Shown: in pieces, positions 8,215 through 19,742 of the stretch
Position numbering within the stretch: position 1 is the stretch's first letter
Layout: the number at the start of each line of letters is the position of its first letter
Position numbers and translations under genes: made by a program
The notes under the pieces: model-generated
Seen by the model: only the letters and a program-made list of their open reading frames with translations
Told to the model about the DNA's origin: nothing
Database searches by the model: none
Assembly (NCBI GenBank): GCA_002632355.1
Contig: NSJJ01000012.1
Coordinates: 54,089 to 118,088 of the forward strand
Length of the DNA stretch: 64,000 bases
From: Sulfuricella denitrificans
GTDB taxonomy: Bacteria; Pseudomonadota; Gammaproteobacteria; Burkholderiales; Sulfuricellaceae
Reading direction: 5' to 3'

Positions 8215-10608
8215 CTAGCCTGCTTCGACTGTATTCTGCTTGAGGCGCTCCATGAGGTTATTCACTGCGCGATCCACCAGGGCGACATCATCAATGACAT
8301 GCGCCACGCCATTGCGGAATTTCTCGGCAAGGCCTTCCGGCGTAATGGATACGGCTCTTTCTCCCAGGCGATTGGTGAACAGGAAGAGTCCCTTGAGGGG
8401 ACTGACCCAAGCCAGTTTGACGCGGGTAGAGGTGCCTTTTTCCTGCTCGATCTCGATCCATGTGCCGCGCTTGAGGCGCTTGACCATAGCATCATAATCG
8501 TCGGACGCAGCGGAGGGAACACCCTGCCAGTTCGCATCTCCAATGGTGAAGGTTTGCCATCCTTCCTCGATCTCGATCACGGAATCGGCAACCAGCGTTT
8601 GCATGAAAACCGGGTCTGGTTCGGAAGCTTCCTGAGGCACGGAAATTTCGGCGAAATCTGCCGACGCTGTATCTTCGCGCTTCATTTCAGCAGCTTCCTC
8701 CGCAGCAAATTCCTGTTCCACGAATCCTGGCTGGCTTTCGTCCTGATGTTCGATTGGCTGCAAACCAGCCTTGACCACCACGGCATGGCACTGCACAAGG
8801 CGAGAAAAAAATTGGTCACGTTCCTCATCCGGCAATCCCGCTTGCGCCATGCCTTCCTGCAAGCGCTTGAGCAAGCCGGGTAACAGGCCAACCAGTTTCT
8901 TGCGGTCTTCCGGCACACTCTTGGGTTCGACGCTCCAGACCAGTTCATCCATGGTGACAATCGCCTGGTTCCAGGAAGCGCCATCTTCGCCTGTCTGGAT
9001 ATAAGCGGCCGCAAGAACGTTTTCCCAGCAGCCGGCCAGAAAACCCCTGATCACTTCTGGCAAATGCGGCGCTTGAACACGGCGCCTGGCTTCATCATGC
9101 GCCATGATGCGTGAAATTTCCTCCTGCTCCCGCTGGTGCACAATATGGGCACTCAAGCCGGTTCGTTCATCGGTGCGCTTCTTCTCCTCTGCAAGATAAT
9201 TTTCAAGGTTTTCCAGAACTTCGGCAAACATTCCAACCTTGTCATCGAACTCATTCAGAATACGCTGGATCAAGCCATCGACAGCCTGGTAAAGTCCGCA
9301 CTGATGGCCTTCGGTTTCATCCCAGCCGATCGAAACTTCCGCCAGACGGTCCAGCAATTTCCTGGCCGGGTGTGATTTCTGGGAAAAGAAGGACTTGTCC
9401 AGCATCGCCACCTTGAGTACCGGAATCTGCAACCTGCCGATGAGCGCTTTCATGGCATCCGGAATTCGCCGGTCATCCAGGATGTAGTCGAACAGCATGG
9501 CAACGATATCCAGGGTCATGGCATCTACATGCCCCATGGAACTGGCTACAGGACTGGACCTGATCTCACGCAATACATTGACCTTTCCGTCCGTCAGCGC
9601 CGCTGCATCCAGCGCGCCGCCGGCGCCTCCCAGGCCATCCAGTTGCCCATGCTGCAATTGTGTCAGCGAACTCACCACAGCCAGGCTTTCAGCAGGCATG
9701 GCGATTTGCTGCAACCCACCATTCGCAGACGAAATTGAAACCGTATTCGCCCCGCCTCCAGAGCTTCCCCTGGCACCAGAACCCGGCATTCCACGAGCCA
9801 GAAGTTGCTGCAGAGCTGCAAACAGCCCACCCTCACTGGTCGTGCTTACTGCTGCCGCTTCATTCCGGGTCGGCTCAGACACTGCGGTTTCGCTGACCGC
9901 AACCTGTTTTTTCATGCCCACACGAATCCTGGACAGCACACCCTTGTCCACCAGATACTGGTTGATCTCCTGATAAATCCCTTTAATCTGACGTGGCACA
10001 TATCGGGTAAACAAATTGACCAGCAGCAGTTTGACCTTGACCGGGCAATCCAGCGCCTTGAGGGATTTCATGAAGGCATTGGCAATGACTTCCGGCCCCA
10101 GCGGATTATTCGATTGCAGCAAATCCGGGTCGCGCAGCAGCATTCCCATGCGTTTTTCAAGCCCGAACAATTCCTCGGCGCAATCTCCATGGATGCCATT
10201 GGAGATATTGATCGATGCCAGTGATTCCTCGAGATCGTCAGGTTCGACCAGACTCAGCTCAGAAGCATTCAGGTCGGACTCAAGCGAAGAACGCTTTTCG
10301 CTGCGAGCTTCCCGGTTGAAATCATGAATGAAAGCCTGCCTGAAGCCCGCCTCTATGAGATCACGGCGCTCACGCGCTACCGTCATGGCCTCCATGTACA
10401 GATTACGCATCTCGTAATGCGTGGTCTGTTCAGAGAGTTCAAAGAGGTCGTCCGTCGCCTTGTCCATCATTTGTGACAAGGCTTTATCCAATCCTGAAGC
10501 TGCCATATCACGGCAATCGTTCAGCACCGACATGGAAGTGCCAGGCACGGCCCGTGGACGGTCGAACGGGTTCATCATCACGATGTTATTTTGCGCGGCA
10601 TCATTCAT
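8215..10608 (-). CDS. DUF1631 family protein
   Basis: A 797-residue cytoplasmic protein matching the DUF1631 pattern: N-terminal helical region with LFTRYVPRQIKGIYQEINQYLVDKGVL, a long helical middle including the HPARKLLDRLAEVSIGWDE segment, and a C-terminal beta-rich module (GTWIEIEQ, TRVKLAWVSPLKGLFLFTNR, GERAVSI). That module looks PilZ-like in its basic/beta layout, but I see no clear RxxxR motif. A ribosome site (AGGAG) sits 8 bases before the ATG. The leader carries a c-di-GMP-I riboswitch, and the next gene is a degenerate EAL-HDOD protein, so a role in second-messenger control is likely. The biochemical role is unknown. Confidence 0.85.
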   Translation of the reverse strand: MNDAAQNNIVMMNPFDRPRAVPGTSMSVLNDCRDMAASGLDKALSQMMDKATDDLFELSEQTTHYEMRNLYMEAMTVARERRDLIEAGFRQAFIHDFNREARSEKRSSLESDLNASELSLVEPDDLEESLASINISNGIHGDCAEELFGLEKRMGMLLRDPDLLQSNNPLGPEVIANAFMKSLKALDCPVKVKLLLVNLFTRYVPRQIKGIYQEINQYLVDKGVLSRIRVGMKKQVAVSETAVSEPTRNEAAAVSTTSEGGLFAALQQLLARGMPGSGARGSSGGGANTVSISSANGGLQQIAMPAESLAVVSSLTQLQHGQLDGLGGAGGALDAAALTDGKVNVLREIRSSPVASSMGHVDAMTLDIVAMLFDYILDDRRIPDAMKALIGRLQIPVLKVAMLDKSFFSQKSHPARKLLDRLAEVSIGWDETEGHQCGLYQAVDGLIQRILNEFDDKVGMFAEVLENLENYLAEEKKRTDERTGLSAHIVHQREQEEISRIMAHDEARRRVQAPHLPEVIRGFLAGCWENVLAAAYIQTGEDGASWNQAIVTMDELVWSVEPKSVPEDRKKLVGLLPGLLKRLQEGMAQAGLPDEERDQFFSRLVQCHAVVVKAGLQPIEHQDESQPGFVEQEFAAEEAAEMKREDTASADFAEISVPQEASEPDPVFMQTLVADSVIEIEEGWQTFTIGDANWQGVPSAASDDYDAMVKRLKRGTWIEIEQEKGTSTRVKLAWVSPLKGLFLFTNRLGERAVSITPEGLAEKFRNGVAHVIDDVALVDRAVNNLMERLKQNTVEAG

Positions 10609-10751
10609 GATTGCGTCTCCTGACTAGAGAGGGCAAACACTATTGCGATACAGTCCGCATATAGCCCTGCGTGACGCAAATCAAACGGTCGGAAGATAAT
10701 AGGGAAAGCAGAGAAGACTTGAAATCGCAGCGCGACGCACCACGACCTTTT

Positions 10752-10840
10752 CTCACCCAGCAACCCCGCTATCCTAGGGCTTCTGCCCCTTAGACCGGAA
10801 ACTTTGCGTCCCCACCTTTCGATGGGTTTGCCCTTAAATT
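10752..10840 (-). ncRNA. c-di-GMP-I (GEMM-I) riboswitch
   Basis: Read on the minus strand, the core is GGGCAAACC, a stem closed by a GAAA tetraloop (CATCGAAAGGTG), then GGGACGCAAAG, CCGGTCTAAGG, a variable hairpin (GGGGCAGAAGCCC) and finally ATAGCGGGGTT. Order and spacing match the Vibrio Vc2 class. The ligand-contacting G in GGGCAAACC and the C in AGCGGGG are kept. It lies about 145 bases before the DUF1631 start. No convincing intrinsic terminator is seen in that leader; a pyrimidine run (GTCTTCTCTG) could pair with the ribosome site, so control of translation is possible. The rest of the gap, 10841-11063, shows no gene. Confidence 0.93.
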
Positions 10841-11063
10841 AGGTGTTACATACCGGATTCTGATTCCGAGTATTAATAGGTCACTTTCTACCACGAAAGC
10901 CGGCATTTTTCAAGCGAATTTAATCACTCTCTTTCATTACTGAAAGCGTACTGACCAAATAACAATTACCTACGGGGTTCCTAATATTCAGCCGAATATG
11001 GCTTTAGCACGAGGTGCCATTTTCGGATAAAATTCACATCCCTGATCAAACTAGCACTTAACG

Positions 11064-11417
11064 ATGAGCCATACCCAACCCCTGATTATTGACGTCAACC
11101 TCCACGACTTCGAACAACACGTGATTGAAGCCTCCAGAACCCTGCCTGTGCTGGTGGATTTCTGGGCTGACTGGTGCCCGCCCTGCCTGGCGCTTTCACC
11201 GGTGCTGGACCGCGTTGTAAAAACCTATGCTGGAAAATTTACGCTTGCCAAGGTAGAAGTGGATGAGGGCGACAACATGAAACTTGCAGGCCGTTATGGC
11301 CTGCGTGGCTTCCCAACTGTCATGATGTTCGTCAATGGAGAAGAAGTCGGTCGCTTTGCCAGCGCGAAGCCAGAGCACTGGGTGCGCGAGTTCATCGAAC
11401 AGCACTGCAACTGCTGA
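11064..11417 (+). CDS. Thioredoxin-like protein (WCPPC)
   Basis: A 117-residue thioredoxin-fold protein, cytoplasmic, with redox motif WCPPC (Cys38, Cys41) and cis-proline segment [11 protein letters not shown]. The PP dipeptide between the cysteines differs from the usual GP and should alter redox potential. It ends in CNC, adding two further cysteines at the extreme C-terminus, which is unusual. It precedes a YchJ-type gene by 10 bp, so an operon is likely. Confidence 0.88.
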   Translation: MSHTQPLIIDVNLHDFEQHVIEASRTLPVLVDFWADWCPPCLALSPVLDRVVKTYAGKFTLAKVEVDEGDNMKLAGRYGLRGFPTVMMFVNGEEVGRFASAKPEHWVREFIEQHCNC

Positions 11418-11427
11418 CCCCGGCGGG

Positions 11428-11886
11428 ATGAGCGCCCTATGCCCGTGTGGGTCCGGGATTGCTTTTGAGAACTGCTGCGCGCCTTATCTGAAGGGAACCG
11501 CTTCAGCACCCACTGCCGAAGCCTTGATGCGTTCGCGCTACAGCGCCTTTGTCGGGCAGGACTGGGGTTATCTGAACCGCACCCAACTGAAGCAGGACAA
11601 TGGGCCGCCCACACCGGACATCGAGTGGCAGGGTCTGGAAATTCTGTCCAGACAAGCGGGAGATGCTGAAGACAAGACGGGTACCGTTGAATTTATTGCA
11701 CGTTACAGCCATCAGGGCAGACATGCCGTACTGCATGAGATCAGCCGCTTTCAGAAAGTGGATGGGAAGTGGATCTATCTGGACGGCACATTCCCCCACC
11801 CGGATAACAAACTCAAATCAGGGCGTAACGATCCCTGCCCCTGCGGTAGCGGACTCAAATACAAGAAATGTTGCGGAAGAAACTGA
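11428..11886 (+). CDS. YchJ/UPF0225 family SEC-C protein
   Basis: A 152-residue protein with a zinc-binding SEC-C motif at each end: [14 protein letters not shown] near residue 5 and [17 protein letters not shown] at the C-terminus. Between them lies an NTF2-like domain ([26 protein letters not shown]). This arrangement defines the YchJ family. Start at 11428 is chosen because the domain begins there; the frame is open further upstream inside the thioredoxin gene. Function is unknown, although SEC-C motifs bind zinc and in SecA contact SecB and ribosomes. Confidence 0.88.
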   Translation: MSALCPCGSGIAFENCCAPYLKGTASAPTAEALMRSRYSAFVGQDWGYLNRTQLKQDNGPPTPDIEWQGLEILSRQAGDAEDKTGTVEFIARYSHQGRHAVLHEISRFQKVDGKWIYLDGTFPHPDNKLKSGRNDPCPCGSGLKYKKCCGRN

Positions 11887-11895
11887 ACTGCGTGT

Positions 11896-12228
11896 TCAGT
11901 GTTTGACCGTACCCGGAACGGATTTTGCGGCACTTGCCTGAGGGAGTAAAGGGTGTTCGTTTTCCAGCACCTGAAAAAACACCTCGTCCTGCTTGATCAT
12001 TCCCAGCTCACTGCGCGCACGTTCCTCGATCGCGCCGTAGCCCTGCTTCAGATCCCGCACCTCGGCATCAAGGGAAGCATTGCGCGCTTTCAGACCCTGA
12101 TTGATCTGCTTTTGTGCAGCAATCTTCTGGTCCACTTCCCAAACGCGCAACAAGCTCCCCTTCCCAAGCCATAGCGGATACTGCAACGCAGCGATGACAA
12201 GCACCAGAAGCAGCGTCAGCCAGCGCAT
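11896..12228 (-). CDS. ftsB: Cell division protein FtsB
   Basis: A 110-residue bitopic membrane protein: N-terminal membrane segment ([22 protein letters not shown]), then a periplasmic coiled coil ([30 protein letters not shown]) and the conserved [21 protein letters not shown]. It forms the FtsQBL complex of the divisome. It sits 22 bp after eno, the usual place for ftsB in beta- and gammaproteobacteria. The C-terminal tail past residue 95 is variable. Confidence 0.94.
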   Translation of the reverse strand: MRWLTLLLVLVIAALQYPLWLGKGSLLRVWEVDQKIAAQKQINQGLKARNASLDAEVRDLKQGYGAIEERARSELGMIKQDEVFFQVLENEHPLLPQASAAKSVPGTVKH

Positions 12229-12250
12229 GGGAAGGAGTCAGGCCCCCGGC

Positions 12251-13558
<1,308 letters not shown>

Positions 13559-13569
13559 TTAGTCATCTA

Positions 13570-14409
13570 TCACAATTTCATTTCAGCGAAGCCTTGCTGC
13601 TTCACCAGTTCATCCAGTAGCCTGAGCGTACCCAGCAGCTCACGCAGATTTCCCAGAGGCCAGGCATTTGGACCATCCGACAGGGCTTTTGCCGGGTCAG
13701 GGTGGGTTTCCATGAACAGTCCGGCAATGCCGCTTGCCACTGCCGCTCGCGCCAGCACCGGCACAAATTCGCGCTGCCCGCCGCTCTTGTCGCCCTGCCC
13801 GCCGGGCAACTGCACCGAGTGGGTGGCATCGAACACCACCGGGCACGCCGTATCGCGCATCACCGCCAGCGAGCGCATATCGGATACCAGGTTGTTGTAA
13901 CCGAAGGACACGCCACGCTCGCACACCATGATGTTATCCTCGCCGCCATTGGCTTCGCGCGCCTTGTCGACCACGTTCTTCATGTCCCAGGGAGCAAGAA
14001 ACTGGCCCTTCTTGATATTCACCGGCTTGCCGCAACTGGCCACGGCATGGATAAAATCGGTCTGCCTGCACAGAAAGGCGGGCGTTTGCAATACATCCAC
14101 CACTGCAGCTACAAGCGGGATTTCTTCCTCGGTATGCACATCGGTCAGGACCGGCACGCCGATCTGGCGCTTCACTTCGGCAAGAATGCGCAAACCCTCG
14201 TCCATGCCAAAACCGCGGAAAGATTTTCCGGAACTGCGGTTGGCCTTGTCATAGGAGGACTTGTAAATAAAGTTTACGCCAACCTCGTTACAGATTTCTT
14301 TCAGTTGCCCGGCGGTATCCAGCGCCATCTGCTCGGACTCGATGACGCAGGGCCCGGCAATCAGAAACAACGGGTGCTGCAGCCCCGCTTCAAAACCACA
14401 GAGTTTCAT
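13570..14409 (-). CDS. kdsA: 3-deoxy-D-manno-octulosonate 8-phosphate synthase
   Basis: 279 residues. It condenses phosphoenolpyruvate with arabinose 5-phosphate to make KDO-8-phosphate for lipopolysaccharide. Motifs: [48 protein letters not shown] and [12 protein letters not shown]. The metal-site Cys of class II enzymes is absent from the N-terminal motif (asparagine in [14 protein letters not shown]), so it is probably the metal-independent type. It follows pyrG by 2 bp. Confidence 0.97.
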   Translation of the reverse strand: MKLCGFEAGLQHPLFLIAGPCVIESEQMALDTAGQLKEICNEVGVNFIYKSSYDKANRSSGKSFRGFGMDEGLRILAEVKRQIGVPVLTDVHTEEEIPLVAAVVDVLQTPAFLCRQTDFIHAVASCGKPVNIKKGQFLAPWDMKNVVDKAREANGGEDNIMVCERGVSFGYNNLVSDMRSLAVMRDTACPVVFDATHSVQLPGGQGDKSGGQREFVPVLARAAVASGIAGLFMETHPDPAKALSDGPNAWPLGNLRELLGTLRLLDELVKQQGFAEMKL

Positions 14410-14411
14410 CG

Positions 14412-16082
<1,671 letters not shown>

Positions 16083-16230
16083 TCACATCATACCCTAAAC
16101 CCCTTGCACCGACAATTCAGGCTTGGATTAAAATCCGGCCAACAGAACAAGAAAAAGCAATATTGCCACTTTGCAAAATCGGCCGCCTATGTCACAATTA
16201 AGAACAATTCCTATTTGCAAACTTGAACTC

Positions 16231-16476
16231 ATGGCCACGGTCAGTCTTTCCACCCTCAAACCAGGCGAATTCGCCGTCATTGCAGCACTGCACACCGACG
16301 AGGCACTGTATCACCGCCTCGCGGCAATGGGCTTCCGCATCGGAAAAAACATCGAGCTGGTCCGGCGGGCGAAATTTGCCGGCCCCCTGCATGTCAGGAT
16401 CGGCACCACCGACATTATGCTTCGGCGCGTCGATGCGCAGCGTATAGACGTCACCCCCTCCAGCACCCCGCAATGA
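16231..16476 (+). CDS. feoA: Ferrous iron transport protein A
   Basis: A small SH3-like protein of about 81 residues (LKPGEFAVIAALHTDEALYHRLAAMGFRIG and a C-terminal DIMLRRVDAQRIDV). FeoA assists the FeoB ferrous-iron pore. Its stop overlaps the feoB start (ATGA), indicating translational coupling. In-frame ATGs at 16171 and 16189 are alternatives, but the conserved domain begins shortly after 16231. The AT-rich upstream stretch has a loose resemblance to a Fur site but nothing I would call. Confidence 0.92.
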   Translation: MATVSLSTLKPGEFAVIAALHTDEALYHRLAAMGFRIGKNIELVRRAKFAGPLHVRIGTTDIMLRRVDAQRIDVTPSSTPQ

Positions 16477-18260
16477 AGCGCGTTGCCCTGCTGGGGATGC
16501 CGAACACCGGCAAATCCACCTTCTTCAACCGCCTGACGGGCGCGTCGGCACGGGTCGGCAACTGGCCCGGCATTACCGTGGAACTGATGAGCGCCAAAGT
16601 GCTGCTCGGCGGCAACATGGTGGAAATCATCGACTTGCCCGGCGTGTACGACATCCATGGATTCTCGGATGACGAACTGGTGGTGCGGCATTTTCTGGAA
16701 AACAACCCTGTCGATCAGGTCCTGATTATCCTCAATACCACACAGATCGAGCGCCAGCTAAGCCTGGCCCTGCAACTCAAGCAGCTCGGCCTGCCTGCCA
16801 TGCTGCTGCTCAACATGTCCGACGAGGCCAAGAAATTCGGCGTCACGGTCGATATCGAAAAAATGTCCCAGGCGCTGGCCATGCCGGTCGTACTGCTATC
16901 GGCAAAGTACGGCAGCGGCTACGAACAGGCCTATCAGGCCATCTCGGGCGCCATCCAGACCAGCCAGCCAGCCGACACGAAAGAAATCCGCGACAAACTC
17001 AAGCTCGAAAGCCAGATCGAAGCCAAGATGGAAAGCGTACTCAAGCATGCTGTCCAGATACCGGCCCAGATGACGGACAAGCTGACCACCCGGCTGGATT
17101 CCCTGCTGCTGCATCCGTGGCTTGGGCTACCCCTGTTTTTTGGCGTCATGTACGCATTGTTCCAGGCCATTTTCATTCTTGGAAAACCGCTGCAGGATGG
17201 CGTCGCCTGGGCGCTGGGGCTGTTTCGCGGCGAGATCCTGGATCACCTGCTGCTCAACCTGCCCGCTCCGGTGCAGGGACTGCTGCTGGATGGCATTTAC
17301 AACGGCGTCGGCACGGTGGCCGCCTTCGTACCCATCATCGTGCTGTTTTTTCTCTTCATGGCGCTGGTGGAAGACAGCGGCTATCTGTCGCGCGCCGCCT
17401 TTCTGATGGACGCCCTGATGGCTAAAATGGGACTGGATGGGCGCAGCTTCGTCATGATGCTGATGGGTTTCGGCTGCAATGTTCCCGCCCTGATGGGCAC
17501 CCGGGTGATGCGTTCGCGCAGCCTGCGCCTGCTGACCATGATGGTAATTCCCTTCTCGCTTTGTTCGGCGCGGCTGCAAGTGTTCGTATTCATCACCACG
17601 GCGCTGTTTGCCCCGAAAAATGCCCCTTTAGTCCTTTTCAGCCTGTACCTGTTCAGCTTCGCCGCAGCGATCATTACCGCCCTGCTGTTCAAAAAACGCT
17701 ACAGCAACATCGAGCCCTTTATTCTCGAACTGCCGCCCTACCGTCTCCCCACGTGGCGCCAGATCGTGCTGCGGGGCTGGCATGAAGTCCGCCATTTCCT
17801 CAGCCGCGCCAGCAAATTCATCATCGTCGGCGTGGTGCTGGTTTGGGTCCTCACCCATTTCCCGCTCGATGCCACCCCGGCAGGCAACGACACCTGGGCC
17901 GGCATGATCGGCGGCCTGCTGGCGCCCATCCTCGACCCGCTCGGCATCAACCAGCAACTGGCCATCGCGCTGATCTTCGGCTTCGTCGCCAAGGAAATCG
18001 TGATCGGATCGCTGGCTGTCATCTACGGGCTGGAAGGCACTGCGCTAATGAGTACCATGGCGCATCAACTCGACTGGGTGCAAGCCTACAGCTTCATGCT
18101 TTTCACCCTGATTTACACTCCCTGCCTCTCCACCCTGGCAACGCTCAGGAACGAGTCCGGAAGTTACGCCTATACGGCGCTGGCCCTGGCCTGGCCGCTG
18201 GGGTTGGCGTGGACGGTAAGTCTTGCTTTTTACCAGGGTGCCCGTGCGCTGGGCTATTAG
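16473..18260 (+). CDS. feoB: Ferrous iron transport protein B (short form)
   Basis: 595 residues with an N-terminal G domain (G1 GMPNTGKST, G2 region PGITVE, G3 DLPG, G4 NMSD) and a polytopic membrane domain with conserved gate segments GFGCNVPALMGTRVM and a second core PFSLCSARLQVFVF. It imports Fe(II) across the inner membrane. It is shorter than the roughly 770-residue enterobacterial form, with a reduced C-terminal membrane part; no feoC is seen. It overlaps feoA by 4 bases. Confidence 0.95.
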   Translation: MKRVALLGMPNTGKSTFFNRLTGASARVGNWPGITVELMSAKVLLGGNMVEIIDLPGVYDIHGFSDDELVVRHFLENNPVDQVLIILNTTQIERQLSLALQLKQLGLPAMLLLNMSDEAKKFGVTVDIEKMSQALAMPVVLLSAKYGSGYEQAYQAISGAIQTSQPADTKEIRDKLKLESQIEAKMESVLKHAVQIPAQMTDKLTTRLDSLLLHPWLGLPLFFGVMYALFQAIFILGKPLQDGVAWALGLFRGEILDHLLLNLPAPVQGLLLDGIYNGVGTVAAFVPIIVLFFLFMALVEDSGYLSRAAFLMDALMAKMGLDGRSFVMMLMGFGCNVPALMGTRVMRSRSLRLLTMMVIPFSLCSARLQVFVFITTALFAPKNAPLVLFSLYLFSFAAAIITALLFKKRYSNIEPFILELPPYRLPTWRQIVLRGWHEVRHFLSRASKFIIVGVVLVWVLTHFPLDATPAGNDTWAGMIGGLLAPILDPLGINQQLAIALIFGFVAKEIVIGSLAVIYGLEGTALMSTMAHQLDWVQAYSFMLFTLIYTPCLSTLATLRNESGSYAYTALALAWPLGLAWTVSLAFYQGARALGY

Positions 18261-18299
18261 GGCGGGTCGATACAAATTCAGGACAAAAGGTAAAAACCC

Positions 18300-18704
18300 A
18301 TGAACATCTCAAGCTACGAAGATCTCTTAAATGCCGCCAGGCAGCAGTCTGAACCGCAACGTTTTCTTTTCGTTTTCACGCAATCCGAGCTGCCCCCGGG
18401 CTATGCCGAAGAACAGGTGCAACGCTTTCATGAAGGGCGGGGCGGCGTGCTGACGCCCAAAATGGTCACTGACAAGGCGCTTGACGAACTGGGAAATTTT
18501 TCCGATCTCGTCGCGGAATCCCGCCAGACTGAACAGGAATGGAAAGTCGTATTTGTTGCCTGCCTGGCAGGGCGCGACGGCATGATGCCAACTTCCGAAG
18601 AAGCCCAGGAACCCCTCAAGAAGATGGTTGAATCCATCAATAACGGCGCGGTTTCCAACTATCTGGCTTACGACGTGGACGGGAATCAGCTCCAGTTTTC
18701 CTGA
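18300..18704 (+). CDS. Small conserved protein after feoB, function unknown
   Basis: 134 residues, soluble, with no signal peptide. Features include PQRFLFVFTQSELPPGYAEEQ and VFVACLAGRDGMMPTSEEAQEPLKKMVESI. I recall that similar short proteins are often labelled ribonucleotide reductase subunit alpha in databases; nothing in the sequence supports that enzyme, so I leave the function open. It starts 39 bp after feoB after a run AAAAGG and may be the last gene of the feo unit. Confidence 0.72.
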   Translation: MNISSYEDLLNAARQQSEPQRFLFVFTQSELPPGYAEEQVQRFHEGRGGVLTPKMVTDKALDELGNFSDLVAESRQTEQEWKVVFVACLAGRDGMMPTSEEAQEPLKKMVESINNGAVSNYLAYDVDGNQLQFS

Positions 18705-18731
18705 GTTAGCTGCTAACGCACATTCGCTCGA

Positions 18732-19742
18732 TCAGGGCATCCCGATCCGCTCCATCAGGTAGCACAGGCAGTCCTGCCGGATCACCCGCTCGTCGCGCGT
18801 CAGCATCGCCGGCATCAGGGGCTGCCTGAGCGTGATCTCACCCTGACGGTAATCGAACAGGCGCAGGCCGATGTCCACGCCGTTTTCATCCTGCGCCTGC
18901 AGCTGGGCCGGGCTGCCTTCCTTCACCCGCCCGAGGCGCTCGCCGCACGCCAGTTCGCGGAAATTGAAATGATCCAGTTCAGGCACAAAGTCGATGTCCG
19001 CATCCGGCGCCGCAAAGCCGAAGCTGAACTGCTCCGGCACCTTGACCGTGGCCACGGTATGAAACAGATCGATATCATGCGACGCGACCGGATGTGCGGG
19101 AAATTCGGACAGATGCAGGCAGGCTTCCATGAAGCCGGCGGCATGTTCGACACTGCCCGGGGTACCGGGCTTGCCGCATTCCAGCGTGACTGCCGGGCAC
19201 AGTTCGGCAAAGGCGGCCGACTGCACGCCGCGCGGCCGGATAAAATACACCACGATGCGTGAAAACAGCGTGGCCAGATGAAGAAATGCCTGATCAAGAC
19301 GATTCACGCAGGCGTAATGCGGATTCAGCCCGGTGTTGTTGTGAATATCGAGACTGGCGAAAACGCCACGCACGCGCATCGCGTCGACCACCTCCTGCAT
19401 CATCTCAAGTTCAGCCGGAAACGCCTCCTCCTCGCTATCCGGCCAGACCCGGTTGAAATCCGGCTGGCCATCCAGGCGACGCACGCCCGAGCGCGCCGCC
19501 TCAACATTGCCGATAAACAGCGACAAGGCCCGTGGCAATTCGGCCGATGCATATTTCCTGAGGATGGACTGAGCCGCCAGCCAGCCCGTGTCTTCATTGC
19601 CGTGCAGCAGCACCGAGACGAACAGCGGTGGCGTGCGCCGCCCCGGCAGATGGATCAGCGCCGGGCCTGGCAGCACCTCGCCCAGCCGCGCGGCGGGCAA
19701 ATCGAGCATGCCATCCGGCAAGTGTTCGTACTGGGTCAGCAT
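18732..19742 (-). CDS. M14-family zinc hydrolase (aspartoacylase/succinylglutamate desuccinylase-like)
   Basis: About 336 residues with the zinc-binding pattern HGNED near residue 47, a second ligand region SLDIHNNTGLNPHYACV, and a glutamate candidate in AVTLECGKPGT. Family members remove acyl or amino-acid groups from small amide substrates. The start at 19742 overlaps the stop of the upstream gene (ATGCTGA), indicating coupling; an ATG 12 bases earlier is the alternative. Paired with a glutamate-cysteine ligase-like enzyme, it may act on a gamma-glutamyl or related dipeptide; this is inference. Confidence 0.82.
   Translation of the reverse strand: MLTQYEHLPDGMLDLPAARLGEVLPGPALIHLPGRRTPPLFVSVLLHGNEDTGWLAAQSILRKYASAELPRALSLFIGNVEAARSGVRRLDGQPDFNRVWPDSEEEAFPAELEMMQEVVDAMRVRGVFASLDIHNNTGLNPHYACVNRLDQAFLHLATLFSRIVVYFIRPRGVQSAAFAELCPAVTLECGKPGTPGSVEHAAGFMEACLHLSEFPAHPVASHDIDLFHTVATVKVPEQFSFGFAAPDADIDFVPELDHFNFRELACGERLGRVKEGSPAQLQAQDENGVDIGLRLFDYRQGEITLRQPLMPAMLTRDERVIRQDCLCYLMERIGMP

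Noticed and set aside
16087..16230. Fur box ahead of feoA
   Set aside because: AT-rich sequence with only loose similarity to the consensus.
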